Assembly (NCBI RefSeq): GCF_043641665.1
Contig: NC_092183.1
Span: 18,893,501 to 18,957,500, forward strand
Origin: Enoplosus armatus
Lineage: Eukaryota; Chordata; Actinopteri; Centrarchiformes; Enoplosidae
Direction of reading: 5' to 3'
Length of the DNA stretch: 64,000 bases
Made by a program: the position numbers and the translations under genes. Below, in pieces: positions 14,601 through 29,300 of the stretch. Position 1 is the stretch's first letter. Every line of letters begins with the position of its first letter. The notes beneath the pieces were generated by a model, which saw nothing but the letters and a program-made list of their open reading frames with translations, was not told the DNA's origin and ran no database searches.

Positions 14601-17600
14601 TGCTTGGCCAGCAGGACACACTGCTTGTGGCTGGCTAGGGCATTTGGATAGTCCCCTATGGCTGTATATACATGGCCCAAGCTGCTCAGCGCCATTGAAG
14701 CAGCCTATGGATAGAGAGAGAAAGACAGACAGCATGTAAAAAAAAACAGCAAGGTAATGGACGGTAGGCAAAGAAAAAATTATTATTAATTATACCCACA
14801 TTCCATGAACAGAGAGTGATTTTGTTGCCTTTGCATCACACCCACAATTAAACCAGAAGTATTGTACATCAAATGGGAAAAAAAGAAGATGAAAAATCTA
14901 AATTCCCAAATGTCTTAGGAGGCTTACTGCTCTGAGACCAAACAACAAACAAAGCCTTATTTGATTTTGTCTTTGCTAAGTGACGAGGGGGGGCAAACTG
15001 TGAATCAGATCAGCGCAGCAGCAGGCTTGTTTTAAAGCCATCAGTTTGCAGACTGCAATCACGCTTCATGGTGTGCCACCACCAATGGAACAAAGACGCT
15101 GCTAATCAGGAGGCAGAGGAGAGGGGTTTTAGCTTCACACCAGAGCTGTAGGGGCCAACTGGCTGACTGCTGGCAAGACCTCTCAAGCTAAGAACAGAGA
15201 GAACAATATTCTGTATATCGTCATCCACTTGATCATCCATTTTCTCAAAAAAAAAAATAAAAGTACACTGGACACTGGCTACAAGTGCAAAAGCAGTAGA
15301 ATGCAGTCTTGACCTCCTATGTGACACATTCACTGCAAGCTTATTAACTGTTTATACAGAGGGTAAACAGCTGGGAATTGGGGTCAGCTGTCTTTGTGTG
15401 AACAGATGTTCAATTAATCATGCAGGGGCCAGCTAATAAAGCATCTCCTTCCTGAGGTCCCACTCTGCATCCTCCAGCCAGGAAGGCTGTTGGATGCAGG
15501 CCAGCAGAGAGGACACCCTGACAGTGAAGGCCACTGCACTGCCCATCTTGCCTAGCTTGGAGCCTCAGCAACAGGGATGACCTGGGTCATCTTGGGGGCA
15601 TTTAGAGCCAGACAACTGGAACCTCTCAATGTATTTTCAGCTGTAAGATGTTTATGAAAGCAGTTTTCATAGCTTTATGTTACAAAACTGGCCACAGATA
15701 CTTGCATTGGGCTTTAGAGGAGGCATGGGCGGCACCATTAAGTTTGAAATTTACATAGATATTATTCCACAAATACATCAAGATGTAATTTGAAGAAATA
15801 TGCCCATAGAGAGCAGGAGATATTTTTACTTTACTCTAGTGCCACATAATGAAACTATTGAGCCCTCTGAATAAATGAAAAGCAAAGCGCATTGTTGAGA
15901 AAAAAAAAAAATCAATACGACGGAACACTTCTGAAGACGTTTATAAAGACACTTTTCTTTGACTCTTTCATACATACTTCTTCTTCTAAACACACACATA
16001 CACCCCACCTACCTATCTCTCCTTCATTTCACATAGCTGCTGATGCCTGGAACCAATTACCTGCTGACATAAGGACTTCCAGCAGTTTGCTCAAGTTTAA
16101 AGACTCGACAAGGCATTATACAGGCCCAGGGAGGCAATTACCCTCCGTCACAACTGTTGCTGTTTCATGTTCCCAGATAGCCTATCTAGGGCTGCTCAAT
16201 TACATGTGCCTTTTGAAGCTTCGCTCCATCTCTCTGACTCAAACTTCCACTTTTCTGAGCAGAAAACAGAGAGGATTCCTCATCTCTGTCTGTCTTCAAC
16301 CGAGTGCAGTGGGAGACACAGGGAAAGAAAGTGAGAGGGGGGAGCGCAATCTTTCTCCAGTTGAGATGAGTTGCTCTTGTGATCAGTGTCCCTCTTAAGT
16401 GAGACTGCAACGCTGCATTTTCGCCTCAGATGGAAGCCAAGATAGGCAGATAATGAGGAGCCAGCCTTGCCAGTTACAGAGGATGCACTGTGTTTGGCTC
16501 AGGGACAGACACTGGGACCATATCTCTCTCACTTCTGACTGCAGCCCTCTCCCACCACTGCTCATTTTGACTCCCCACCAGTATCGCAAAATAACATTCC
16601 GTCTGGGAGAGAAATAATTGCCCGAAATACATAATTTCTGCCAAATTGACTTCATTCTAACTTGATTCCATTTCTTTTCTGCACTTATCTTTCGTCCCTC
16701 CCTGGTCTTACTCACTCTCCCCCACTTCTCTCAGTCCGTCTGCAGAGTCAGATCTGATTGTGTTTACAGAGTCCAACCCTTCTCCGGATGTGTGCTGATT
16801 TGATTAATCCTAACGCCATGCTTTATAAACTGTTGATAAACCGCTGCCTCTTATCAGCAAACACATTTTGCACCAAGGGTCCCCTAATGAAAGGTAAACT
16901 AGTTCTGCCTGGGAGAGACGAGAAAAGGAGAAGGGAGGCAGCAGGGGAGGGCCGAGATGACATGTTAATCAGAAATGCTTGGCTCCAACAACATTATTCC
17001 ATTTCTTTCCACTGACAAGGACAGTGGTTTAAGATTCCTTGCTGATTCTCCTCTGTCAGCCTCCTCTACTAAGTATGTTTATATTCTGCAGCACATTAGA
17101 GAAATGGCTGCTTTCATAGCACACGCTAGCGGTAATGTATTGTACTTAGCATGATTAGCCCGTTATGTCATGCAGCAGAGCTGCTCTTGATAGCTGGGCT
17201 TGGTGCTATGCAAGATCTGTGACTCTGAGCCCCTGCTGTGTTTTATATCTCACCCTGGAACAGCAGAGTCCTGCCCACCACTTCACTGCTGTGTTGAGCT
17301 TTGTGGTTCTGCCTCGCCTTGCAGCTGTGTGAATATGCCTTTGAAAATCAAAAACCTTATTTTGCTTTGGACCTATGAGCTCTGATATACTCAAAACAAC
17401 CAAGGCTATCATCACAGACTGGCAGAGCTTATGGGACAAGCCTGGTTGTCATGGAGATGGTAAATGGTTGGATTAGGGCCCACCAGGCCTAGTAGAGGAG
17501 ACTACCACTACTATGCTCACAAACACGGGTATGGGATCTCCTTCTGAGTGGACAGAAATAGGCAAACAAAGACATGGGCAAGTGCACAAACAAGCATCTG

Positions 17601-18789
17601 CTGCTCTGACATCAACCGCTTTCATAAAAAGAAATACTCTGCTGTTGCTTCTTTGATCTGCACTTGCAAGCTATATTTCACTGGAGCCACTATTCTCCAC
17701 TGGTTTTACTAATTATACCTGAATAGACATCAAGATAACAGTTTTACTACACTTTAATACATGTAAGTATACAAATTCTCTGATGGTCACACGGAAACTG
17801 AGAAGGAAACTGAAAGTAAAGTAAAGGTGAGCATGAAAGAGAGAGAGAGACAGGCTTGGGAGGTGTAAGGTGTTAAAGAGCCCACAGTTTGCCCTCTGTC
17901 CAAACAGCATGTCCTGCAGGAGAGCATGGCAGCCACTACTTCAGTAAAGTGCTGTTAATGGGATTATATGGGAGAGGAGAGGAGTCACTCTCTTGACAAG
18001 AGGGGATGGAGAGGTGGGAACAACCCCGTCTTTCACTGTACCAATACAGATGTTAGGCTATTAGCCTGGAAAAAAACATTGCTTGCACGAATGCAGACAC
18101 ATGCATTCACTGGAATAAATATATGTATGTATGATGTTACACTTCTCTTCACTTAATATCTTTATTATCATGGTTTAAAAACACAAATATTCAAGAGTCA
18201 CACTAAAAGTCAAAGTATGAATGAATTTGTAAGGCTTACGTTTTTTTCTTGATTAATCAATTCATTGTTTAGTCAATTAAATGTCAGAAAATAGTGAAAA
18301 ATGCCCAACAAATCTTCGAATTGATTGTTTTGTCTGACCAACTGTCAACAACCCCGAATAAATTCTATTTACAGTAACATAACACACAGAGAGAAAAGCA
18401 GCAAAAACAGTAGGATTTGGAGCCATAAAAACATAATTATGAATATAATATTCCTTTTCTGCCAATCATGTAAAATGTTTGTCAATTTCTGCTTGATAAT
18501 TGACTAAAACAATTAATCAAACACTTGATCTGCTATCAATTGTTTTCTGTTCGATTGACTAATTCATTAATCAGTTGTTTCAGCACTAAACACCAGCTAA
18601 ATGGAAAAAATATAATCTAATAATATCTAATATAATCTTGTCTAAAAGCTACATAAAGTATGTAGTGAGCGCACGCTGCTATTTAATGCCAGTGGTGAAC
18701 ATCAGAGAAACAAACAAGCCACTGTGATACCAATCACTTCAAAAAGATGACTCATGCGACTGAAAACACTCCAGCTCACCATACTAACG

Positions 18790-18845
<56 letters not shown>

Positions 18846-19644
18846 AATATCTTCCATTGCACACATGCATGCACACACTTGCACACACAAACAGCTGTCT
18901 AATTAAAAGGCAGTGCAGAGGGAAGGTGAGGAGGACCATGCACCAGTGTTTCCCTTAACGAGCTGGGCTCAGGCAGCAACAGGAGCTGGCTGGCAGGGAA
19001 CAGAACCGCAAAACACTGGAGGAAGCGGGGCGTGGGGGCGAGCAGGGTGGGAGGAGGGGGGCAGATAAAAGACTACGGGATAGATTGTGTTTGAAGGATG
19101 AGAGAAGAGAATGCTGGAGACGTCCCCAGGGCGAGGATGTCTTTAGATCTGAATTTACCTGCAGCGATGCATTTTGACAAAAAAGGAAACATCTCAACCG
19201 TAATAAACTCAGAGACGAACAGACCAGTCAGAGAGGCTCTCAAAGAAGCTTGAAAGAAGCTTTTTTAGAGGTGGATGTTCTTGTCTGTGTGAGCATGTGA
19301 AAAAAAAACATGTATGTGCATGTGTGCGTAAATGAGACAGAGAAGGGGGGAGTACAGTGGAGGCATGCTGGTGATGTCAGTGTAGAGGCTGGGGGCGGGG
19401 ATGGATATGATCAAATATTCAGCTGGTTTTATGGGTGTATACTCCATTCTGTTTCCTCGCTCGGTGTTTGCACACAGATACGGATCCTATGGGGGCGACC
19501 ATTAGATCAGCCAAATGACTGCATCTCTGCCATATCAAAACCTTCTGCTTTTTTTAAGCAGGCAAATGCAGTGCTCTGCCAAGCGAGGGCAGGTACAGCT
19601 GTGTCTGATTGCTCTCATTCATACACACACTCACAAGCACACAT

Positions 19645-19698
<54 letters not shown>

Positions 19699-20495
19699 GG
19701 ATTCAGTAGTCCACTGTGGATGATAGTTAAATTCAACTTTGCTTCCTACAGAGCCAAATTACAGAGCCTTTTCTCTGTACCTTTCCAAGTTTTGAAATAA
19801 TATTCATGAAAGACATAGCGCTGTTGTTTCCAGAATCACAAATCAATACAAAATGGGCACTGTCCTCAAACATACCTTATTCTAGAAAGCCTACTGATGA
19901 AAAGGCTCTGTTTATTTATTTCAGAAGAAAACAAACACAGATAGTGGGCTGTCTACCAATTTCTCTAATCAATCATCCGAGCTAATCTGATCTATTAACA
20001 GTGATGAGACACCAGAGGAGCCACTTGTTTCTCTATGACCTGTGTGACCTCCAGCTTGTAGATAAATGACGCCAGTGGGCCTGTAGCTTGATAATTCCTT
20101 TAGCCTTCACAGGACACGTTCACAAAGGATTGATTGTCACTAAAGGTCAAGCTACGGGTAAGGGCACTCGTGACAGCTACTACACTGTCTGTTAGACTGT
20201 CTGCTGCTCAAACAGTCACTCACACATCCACACATACTGTACGCTCAGAAACACGCACGTAGACACACTAACACCCATACAGCATTACATTAAGTGAACT
20301 AAAGATACAGAAAACTGCAGTGCAGTGAAAAAGCTTCTTTTTTTTTTGTCTGAGCTGTGGGTAGTGGTGCCAGGCAAATGGTGGATCATTTGTGGTTACA
20401 CCAGAGACCCAGTATACATCCACTCACACATCCTTACACAGAGACTCAAAGTAATACACAAATACACCAAATGTATCCCAGAGCGTTGTGGTTTC

Positions 20496-20534
<39 letters not shown>

Positions 20535-23500
20535 ACATTTTTGTATTTGCGTGTATTTGTGCATTTACACTGGGGCATATATGCTTCAGTATGTGCTTGT
20601 GTTTTTGTTTGAGGCTATATTGTGTGAGTTGGTGGCAAACAGGCAGCCGAGAGGAAGAAACACAAGAGACACAGAATAAAATTGGATCTGACAGTCTCCA
20701 TTGGTGTTGGTGGAAAATCTGACTGTTCCCTTCAAGTGGTGTGGGGGTTTAATATTTCAAGCTCCCCCTCTCTGACAATAACCTAGACAAAACAAGGTTT
20801 ATAGAAATGGCCAAATGTTAAGTAAGGAAAAGAGAGGGAGGGCGGCACGGTGACTGAGCACCTTTCCCCACAGCCCTTACCTCAGTCCCAGTGCCTGTCC
20901 CCTGAGACAGGATGTCAGCATTGTTCAAATGCAAAAACAGCCCTCCTGCCTTCTGATATAAACACATGAATCTCAAGTCTGGTTGAGGAGGAAATTGTAG
21001 AGGTGGCACACCAGGGAAGCGGGGCACTGTGAATGAATCTTAATGTACTCTAAATCAGAGCGAAGCCTTGAAGGGCTGCACGGGGCTGCTGTTTATTTCT
21101 GTACTAAAGTCAAATCTCCACGGGCATAGCTGTGTGATGCCTGCTGGTGCACGGAATCAATTCTTGAGAGACCTTGTGGTGACAGAAGGGGAAATCACAG
21201 TGGTGTTTGAAAGTCATTCCAGGAGGGGTTTGAGGTAAACATCAAGGTTTGCCACTTTGCAAGGCCTCAAGCTAGGGACAAAGCAGAGAGAGACGCATAA
21301 TGCTGTGAAGAGTGGATAAATCCTCCTTTAAACACTAATAGGGGTTAGGAGCAGTTAAAGTGACATTGCTGAATGTGATCAGAAATGACTGTACTGATCA
21401 AAATCGTGTTACCTGTTGGCAGCAGAAATCTTTTGAGCCACAGAAAAAAAAATATAAAGATCCAAAGCGACACACTACGACTCTGAAGCTAGATTAAAAG
21501 GAATGCAACGTCTGATGCTACAACATCATTTTCAAAGCCTATCCATTATAAGCTAATTTGCTGTTGTTATGGCTTCATGCTGGGTCTGAGGACACAGTGC
21601 CAAATATAGCATAGCTTGCAGGCCCCCACTTGCATCTGAGAGCGTTCAGCAGGAAGCCGGGCAGTCAATCCAAGGACGCAGGACTCCAGGGTTATTCAAG
21701 GGCGTTTTGGAGGCCCAGGGATGGGAGGCGCTGTCCCTGTCAGCCCACACAGCTGGACAAATCAGGCCTGACATATAGGACTACATGGTCCAACCCTTTT
21801 CAGTGGTACACAAAAAAAAATTCCATTTGTTAGGTGGCAGAGGAGATGAGAGGAGAGGAGAGGAGAGATAAGAGAACACAGGTTAAGGTCTGAGGACCCA
21901 GATCAATATGAGGTGGCCAGAGATGTTGCCTGGAGCAGCCAGACACAATGAAAGAAATGAAGAGTGACAACCAAATGTCCAGACTCTCAGCACCTCACCG
22001 TTCTCTTTGAGAAGGGAGACAGAGCTTTTGTGCTGCTCTCCTCTAATCCATCTGCAACAGCAAGTAACTCATGCCCTAATGGGTTTAGACCAAATCAGAT
22101 TTCTGTGAAATAGAAGGATGCATGGCTGCTTTCAACTGCTTTGTTTTTAAGTGTTTTTCTTTTGTGATATGTTAAGGTGAGCTTCACAAAATGACAGTGA
22201 ATCTAAAGTAGATCAATGTTGAAAGTAGTAAAGAGAAAGAATTGGTAAAGCACAGAAGTTGTGTTGATAAGTTGCCTGAATCCTCTGTATGTATGATATA
22301 TAAGAAAACTCTAAAATGTCCAGGACCACAGGCAGTCAGTGTGTGTGTGTGTGTGTGTGTGTGGTTTTGGAATTGTGACAAGCACTGGCGATTGCCGATA
22401 TATTGGCGCAGGTGTGTGTTTGAGGCTAGCAGATGTGTGTGCGGCATGCAGGGGGCGGAGGAGTCCCTACTTATTCTGTTTGAATAAATTTGCCTTCGCC
22501 TTATCCTCTGACATCGGCGGTCTTCAATGTGAAAATCTAATTTTACTAATACATTACAGCGTATGGGCTACTCTTCTTCAATTAAACAAAAGATCTTTGC
22601 TGAGCAATAACCTGTAAAGACAGGCTGAACAGCCGTCCGACATAATAATATATATATATATAATAATAAATTAGTGCAACAAGAACGTGCATAATATGGC
22701 CCATGGTGGTGACCATGACACAGTTAAAAGGAGAGTAAATATTGCACCTACATTTGTCAGGTAGCAAGAGACACGACTCCAAATGAATGCTAACGTTGCT
22801 CTGTGTCAGCTGGAGTTTGTCAATAGGAAACATTTGCCATGAACATTTTTTTAAGGATATGTCAGATGTTGTGTTTTCAGCTTCTTCCTCTACCCCCAGG
22901 TGGTCATAGCAATGTTCACTTTTAAGCTGAGTAGCTATACTTATCAACGCATTACTTACTAAAGTCGAAGCTGATCAAATAAGGAAAAGAAACGTCATAG
23001 CTTTTGTGAGGGAACAATTTAAGTCTAAGAAAATATGTTCTGCATGCTCATACATTCAAAGACGGCCCTGTTGACAGATCAAGCTATACCTAATGTAATG
23101 TGTACCCCGCCAAGTGAAGCTCAGTGTTTTCTTCTGTTCAATCCTCTTTACAAAAAAGGAACGTCAACATCTATAAAAAACATTTGTCATCATGCTCTGA
23201 AGTGTTGGGCGAATAAATCTGCAATGACATGCAGCTGAGAGAGCGAAAGGACCTCGTTCTACCTCCAGCCCAGCACACAAACCATTTAAATCCCTTCCTC
23301 CCTCTGTGCTTTTCTTCCCAAAATGTAATTACAAGCCTGGTGAGGGTGGCTACTGTGGCCTGGGCGGCCTGCAGAACACAGCATCAACACCAGCACTTGG
23401 TGGGATCAAAAGACCAGACTGTCCCTCCAAAGCAGCTCTGCACCTCACTGCTCCATAGCCTGTGGCTCCTCCAAGCTACACCGGACGAACCCCATGCTTT

Positions 23501-26301
23501 CAGCACCACTGGGTCCTTCGCTTTAGCCCCAGGCAGACAGAACTGGTCCGACTGATAAAGACTAAAAAGAGGATCTCACTGCTGGGCTGTATTATTACAT
23601 CCATGAACACATTATGCACATATGCACACATACACACAAATGCACAAAAACCTGTGTGCACACACTACCTCCCACTATGACAGAGATTTAAGACCATGAG
23701 GATGGTAAGCTCCCTTAGTGCAGCATGATGGAAACCAAATCCCAGTAACATTCCTTTCCATGTCCCATGCAAGACACATCTGCCTCCTGGGGGGGACTGT
23801 GTCTTGATTGTGAATGTGTGTGTGTGTGTGTGTGTGTGTAAAGGCAGAAGGATCAAAACCAGAATTTCCTAGTTAGTTTCCTTAAGTCCAATATTCCCCC
23901 GGGACAGTACAGCAGAGCGCCACTGATGCCATTCATTTGCAGGTAATGTGGACTACCAAGAACCAGGCGGACAGAAAGATGACCGCAGATGAGAGATCGA
24001 GGGTGGGCCAAGTTGTAGCATGGGGCGTGGTGCGGATGAGACAGGAAGGGGCGATCAGGAAATAATCGTTGCTTTTAAGGCTTGTTTTCCGGAAGATGCT
24101 GGGCCACCTGCCAGTGATGCCTCCAGCTGTGAGCACACGCCACAGGACTCTGATTGACAGGGAGGGTAAATAGTTGCTAGCAGGGGCCCTGATTGTATCT
24201 CTCACCCCCGGCAGAATGCAAGCCACAGTGGAAGGGCGATTGGCTTTTGTTACAGCCCTTCAGCCACAAATTAAGTTGGCATCTCAGCCGAGCCATCCGA
24301 GATGCATGTTTGCTTAGAGCTGCTTTCTGCTCCTACAACCCGCCCTGTGCCCACAAAAAACACACAAACTCACATCTGTCTCTGCTACTCTAACAAAGGC
24401 CTTCTGAGGGAAAAAAAAAAGAGCAACACATCCTAATGGATAAAGAAAAATGGAGGGAAAAGGAGTGTTCGGGGAATAAGGAGGTAGAGCTAGAAAGAGA
24501 CAGAGAGCAGAGAGGGGAATATGTTTACCAAACACTCTGCAGGGATTGGAATGGAATTTGAAGGCCCGATTTTTCTGGAATGCCTGTTGTGTCCAGGTCA
24601 CGCAATGTAAGAAGGGGGATTTGCCAGCGTAGGAGGAACACTTGGCTCTGCTAAACTCTCCCCACTGAGGACAAGCTGAAGCTAAAAGAAGGTGCTCAAG
24701 GTGGAGGAAACTTTGTATGCTGAGCAAGAGCTGAGGAGTGTCAGCTGACTCAAAGCAGACACATAAGCACCAATCGAACTCTACTTCCACCAGTCAAGAG
24801 CATGAATGATAGGAAAAACACCACTGTGGCTTCAAACAAAGTGGATTTCTGTCTGTGTTAGATTGGCCTCTTCACACCGGAGTGATGGAGCAATCTCAGG
24901 CCACTTTTGCGCTGCCATTAAGTGACAGGATGCAGGCTTCACAGCCATAACATATGCCTAACTGCTGTTTAACAAAGGCGAGCCGGCTAGTTTAGAGGAC
25001 CTAAGAAAAAGGGAGCAAGGAAAGGAGCGGAAATGAGAAAGGAAGGGTGAGAAGGAGGAGGGGGTTAGAGGTACAGCTGAGCCAACACCAACAACTATTA
25101 CATGACTCATCCCACATCTGCAGCCGCGAATGGCTCCGGCCTAAACTGAGGTGGACTGTAACCAGAGCCCAGCAAGAGTCCGCTGAGCAGTAGAGCCAAT
25201 GGACACACTGCTATGCACACTGGAGACAACTTAAGACTGGACTCCTTACATAACGCTTCCTGGACATTGTATTACTCTTATACTTGCCCAATAAGGCTCT
25301 GACAATGTTCACTTTGCATTTAGTTTCTGTTCATAATAAGTCTCCTTGTAAATTTGGGTTCTACACAAAGGCAACCTGGTTTAATGACACACTGACCCAG
25401 ACATAAAATCCTATGTGTGCGCTCTCCTCTATTCAGTGTCTGCAAGTACATCAGTGTGTATATGGTTTGCAATAAACAAGCGGAGTACACACTAGAGACA
25501 AGCCCATACAAAACTCATCATCTCTGCGAACGTGAGATTCCGACACAGCCGGATAATAACCATAAAGCGATTTTTCTCTTGTGAATCTCTTCAGAACTGC
25601 AGGCGTACATGAGCAAACACACAAACTGCACACACATACAAAGACAACACTGAAAAGGTCCCTTTTGTCTGCTCAACACTGATGAAAAGCTACCCACTGC
25701 GAACTTCAATCACATTCGAAAATGAGTTGGAGACGTGCTGTAACCCCGACAGTGTCATTAAGCCTGTCAGTCAGTCCCCTGGAGTTTGGGGAGGAGGAAA
25801 CCGCCATCGGCCTTCACTGTGCCGTCTAGCCCTGAACTAGGCCCGGAGGTACCAAGAGCCCCTCCTGTGCTGGATCAATGTCTGACACTAGCATAATGAA
25901 GCTATATGATTATACATTCTGCTTTGTATGTCCATAAACCCCCAAATGTCAAACATCCAGACAAAAGAATCATGCATATTCTAATGGTGTTCAGGGTAGA
26001 TGATAACAAACACTATCGTGTGAGAAATGATAGCTGAAATCACATCATATACTGTATGTTCCCACGCATTAAAACCCATGCGGTGCACACACACAGACTT
26101 ACACACACACACAATGCATAGAGCAAGATAAGCCTCCACATGCTGTCAGAGGCTGGTGTGTGATTGGCCACTGTGGAGCTACTGCTTCTCTCATCATTAA
26201 CTCTTCAGAGGATCACACTACTCTAATCACGCTAAGCCTCTCTGAATGGCGATGAAGTCAAAAACGTGCCCATGCACATATTCACAGATGCCCAACTCAT
26301 T

Positions 26302-26334
<33 letters not shown>

Positions 26335-29300
26335 ACGGCAATCACTTTCTTCATCACCACCATCACAAAACGTAATACACACAAGCAGCTGTGACTAGTC
26401 GAATCCAGTAGAAGCAAATCTGATACCAAACACTGTATGAACCAATTACGGCCATTTTGGCCATAATATCCTGCATATCATATAGTGCATATCATGCACT
26501 CATAGAAATAAGCTTTATGAGCTTGAGCAACATATCTTATTACTGGAGGTTGTTGGGGTTTTATGCAGCCTGAGAGGAAGAGGCACTAGTCACCTCCTCT
26601 GCATGGTGTTCAGGTAAGCTGATTAAGGTATGCTTTTATTTAGAGTTAATACTCTCCTAAAAAGACAATAGAATTGAACATCAATCAACGATAAGACAGT
26701 AAAGCACTGTGCTCTGTGTAGTAAAGATGAAAATACAACATTATTTGTCACAGTATGTCAAGTATCAGGCCTCGATCAAGGAAAGTAGATTTTAAGTTGG
26801 ATTAGTTATTAATAATGCAGTAAGTTACACAGAATTTATATGTGTTATGAAACCAAAACCTACGCCCCTGCCCACAGTCACTAATCTCATAAAAGTGTAT
26901 GTGTGCAATTTGTTGTTTGTAGTTATTTGTTTGTTTGTGTGTGTGTGTGTGTGTGTGTGCGCGTGGGGCACCACAAGAGAACCACCACTCCAACCTGAGA
27001 TGGCCAAACCTTGCCACAAGCGAAAAAGCCAATGGTTACAATTAAATCTGCTGACAGCACCAGCAATAGCTACAAACTTTTCAAAATTGAGTCTGGCTAC
27101 AATAAAATACCAGAGCAGTCTTTACCTCTGGGCCCTCTACTGAATATTTTACAACCTTGATTCCACTTGGTCCCTTTCTCTGTTTAAGACAGCACAGTCA
27201 AGAGCTTTTTCTGAGGTTGATGTGTAGCCAGCTAAGGCCTGTCTCGACCGTTATTTAGAGACCATACTGTGTGTGCTGCAAGGTCAAGTATAAGCAGAAC
27301 CCTTAGGCCTCCGTCCCCTCCTAAGATGGAGTACTTTCATTTCACTCACTTGGGGCCTCGTATTTTCTCTCCATTTTATTGCTTTCTCTGAGCGCTTTCC
27401 ACAAAGACACATTCCACCTCCTCATACAGACACAGGGCTCCCGTCCAAGAGAGAGTGGGGAAGGTCTGGATACTGTGCCACAGGGACAAGAATGCTGACA
27501 CTGCTGTAACTCGGGACAAAAGCTAAAGATGAGAGCGGAGGGAGACTGAGTGAGAAAGAGAAAGAGAGCAAGTCTCAGTGTATAGGAGTTGTTAGGAGGC
27601 GTGAGCCGAGCCAAACTGAGGAGCTATAATCCTTGTCTTTGGCGTGATGTCAGGGAGTCTTGCAGAAGACCATTTCCTCACTCTGCAAAAATGCTGTCTC
27701 CTACATCCCAGTGTGCGCCGCAGCTATATATAATGCAAACATCAAACGCTTGTAGCTGCGCTGACCTCTCTCTCACTAGGAGACCCCTTGTTCCCTCGTA
27801 ACACAGAAACCATTCCCCAAACACACACACACAGACTGGTTCGAAACTCCACCGCACTGAATCTGAATTTCACCTTATCTCTAAGGACAGGCTCATCTCT
27901 ATTTTACAGATGGGCGGGTGGTGAGGACTAATCTGGTTCCTACCTTTGACTTCACTCTTTAAATATCTGAGAAAGGAGGAAGGACATTGCTGAGTGTTTG
28001 TAATGTAATTATCTCATGTGTCGTTGGTGACAGGAAACGGGATACAAAGCCAACCAATTGCACATATATTCAAAGATCATCTCAGGAATGATACACACAA
28101 TTCAGACTCATCTATTTGATCATTTATTGCTGCTTACTTCATAAAACAGAAGTGTTTTGTTTCAGGTCCCTGGACCAGGCTTGTTATCCATCTGTTGATC
28201 TCAGTGGTTTTTATCAGGGTACTGAGTCCTGGCTGACTAATGTAGGTGTTTGGCTATATGCATAAATCGACAATCATTTCCGCAGTCGCACTGACTAATC
28301 AGGCCCAGTAATTGCTCCAATGAGTGAAAGCAGGGTTCGGCAGGGCCATTGCCCAGAGGAGACTGTCGGTCTACACCACTGGCTGTGCCTAACCTCTGAC
28401 CTCAGCTCCTAATCACCAATTAGCATGCAGCCTTTCCTGCATATTGACGCAAAGCAAAGTGTATCGGCTCAGAATGCCTATTAAACAGGCTAAAAACAAA
28501 CAAACTACAACATCAACAAAATCCCAAGTTAAATGTCTGCTCCAGAGGACATCTTCCAAATGCAAATGTACACAAATCTTTTGATGCGAGCCAGTGTGCT
28601 GGTTGAGGGCAGTTGTGGAGGGAGTTGCCTTGGATTTGTTGCTCTCCCTTGTCACAACAATATCTTTTTACCACAGGGCTGCTGACATGATTCACGAGCC
28701 AGAGGACTTGATGTGGTGTTGGTGTGCAGGCCAGATGAAATCCCCTCAGTCCACTAATATAGGTTTCTGTGTTGGGGTGTGCTTTACAAGTTACTGTAGC
28801 TAAGGAGCCATTTCACACTGCTAAGCTAGAAATAGGTCTTACTGTAGCTAAATCAACCCAGTCCACCCCTCCCCAACCCTTGTCACTGGAGACAGTGTTA
28901 CACACTACACACATAATTCTACACACACGTTCAATAAACACATACACCCATTCCTTCTCTGCCTCTCTCTTTCCTTTTCTCTCTCCCTTTTCCTTCCTTC
29001 CCTTCATAACTACCTTCGGTGGCTATCCCTCTCTCCTTTTCCCAAGTACCTCTCTTTCCCTTGCTCCTTCTCCTTCATTAAAATGGACTTCCTAAAGCCT
29101 CCATTCGTCTTGCTGACAGCTCCACTATCGATCGGGCTGAAGAAGGGGATGCCGTTCCAGAGCTTTAAATGGCTCTCTAGCCAGCCTGGATGAGGGCTGG
29201 GCTGGACTGAGGCCGGAGGGGAGGAAGAGGAGGGAGTGCCAGGTTCTGCTCTGAGTCTGGAGTGTGATGCATTTTTGGTCACCGGTGAATAACACCTAGA

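Noticed and set aside
14267..14638. 123-codon plus-strand frame opposite a ttc28 exon
   Set aside because: Antisense shadow of the GC-rich, repetitive TPR coding sequence, with no recognisable protein pattern.
19310..19723. Frames running through CA/GT repeats (also near 1365-1762, 20325-20722, 53761-54204)
   Set aside because: Dinucleotide repeats lack stop codons in most frames and yield His-Thr or Cys-Val runs. They are not genes.
24314..24790. 158-codon minus-strand frame
   Set aside because: No recognisable motif, and it crosses a poly-A tract. Treated as chance.
27836..27852. GGTTCGAAACTCC resembling a tRNA B box
   Set aside because: Spacing is wrong by inserted bases, and no A box or acceptor stem pairs upstream.
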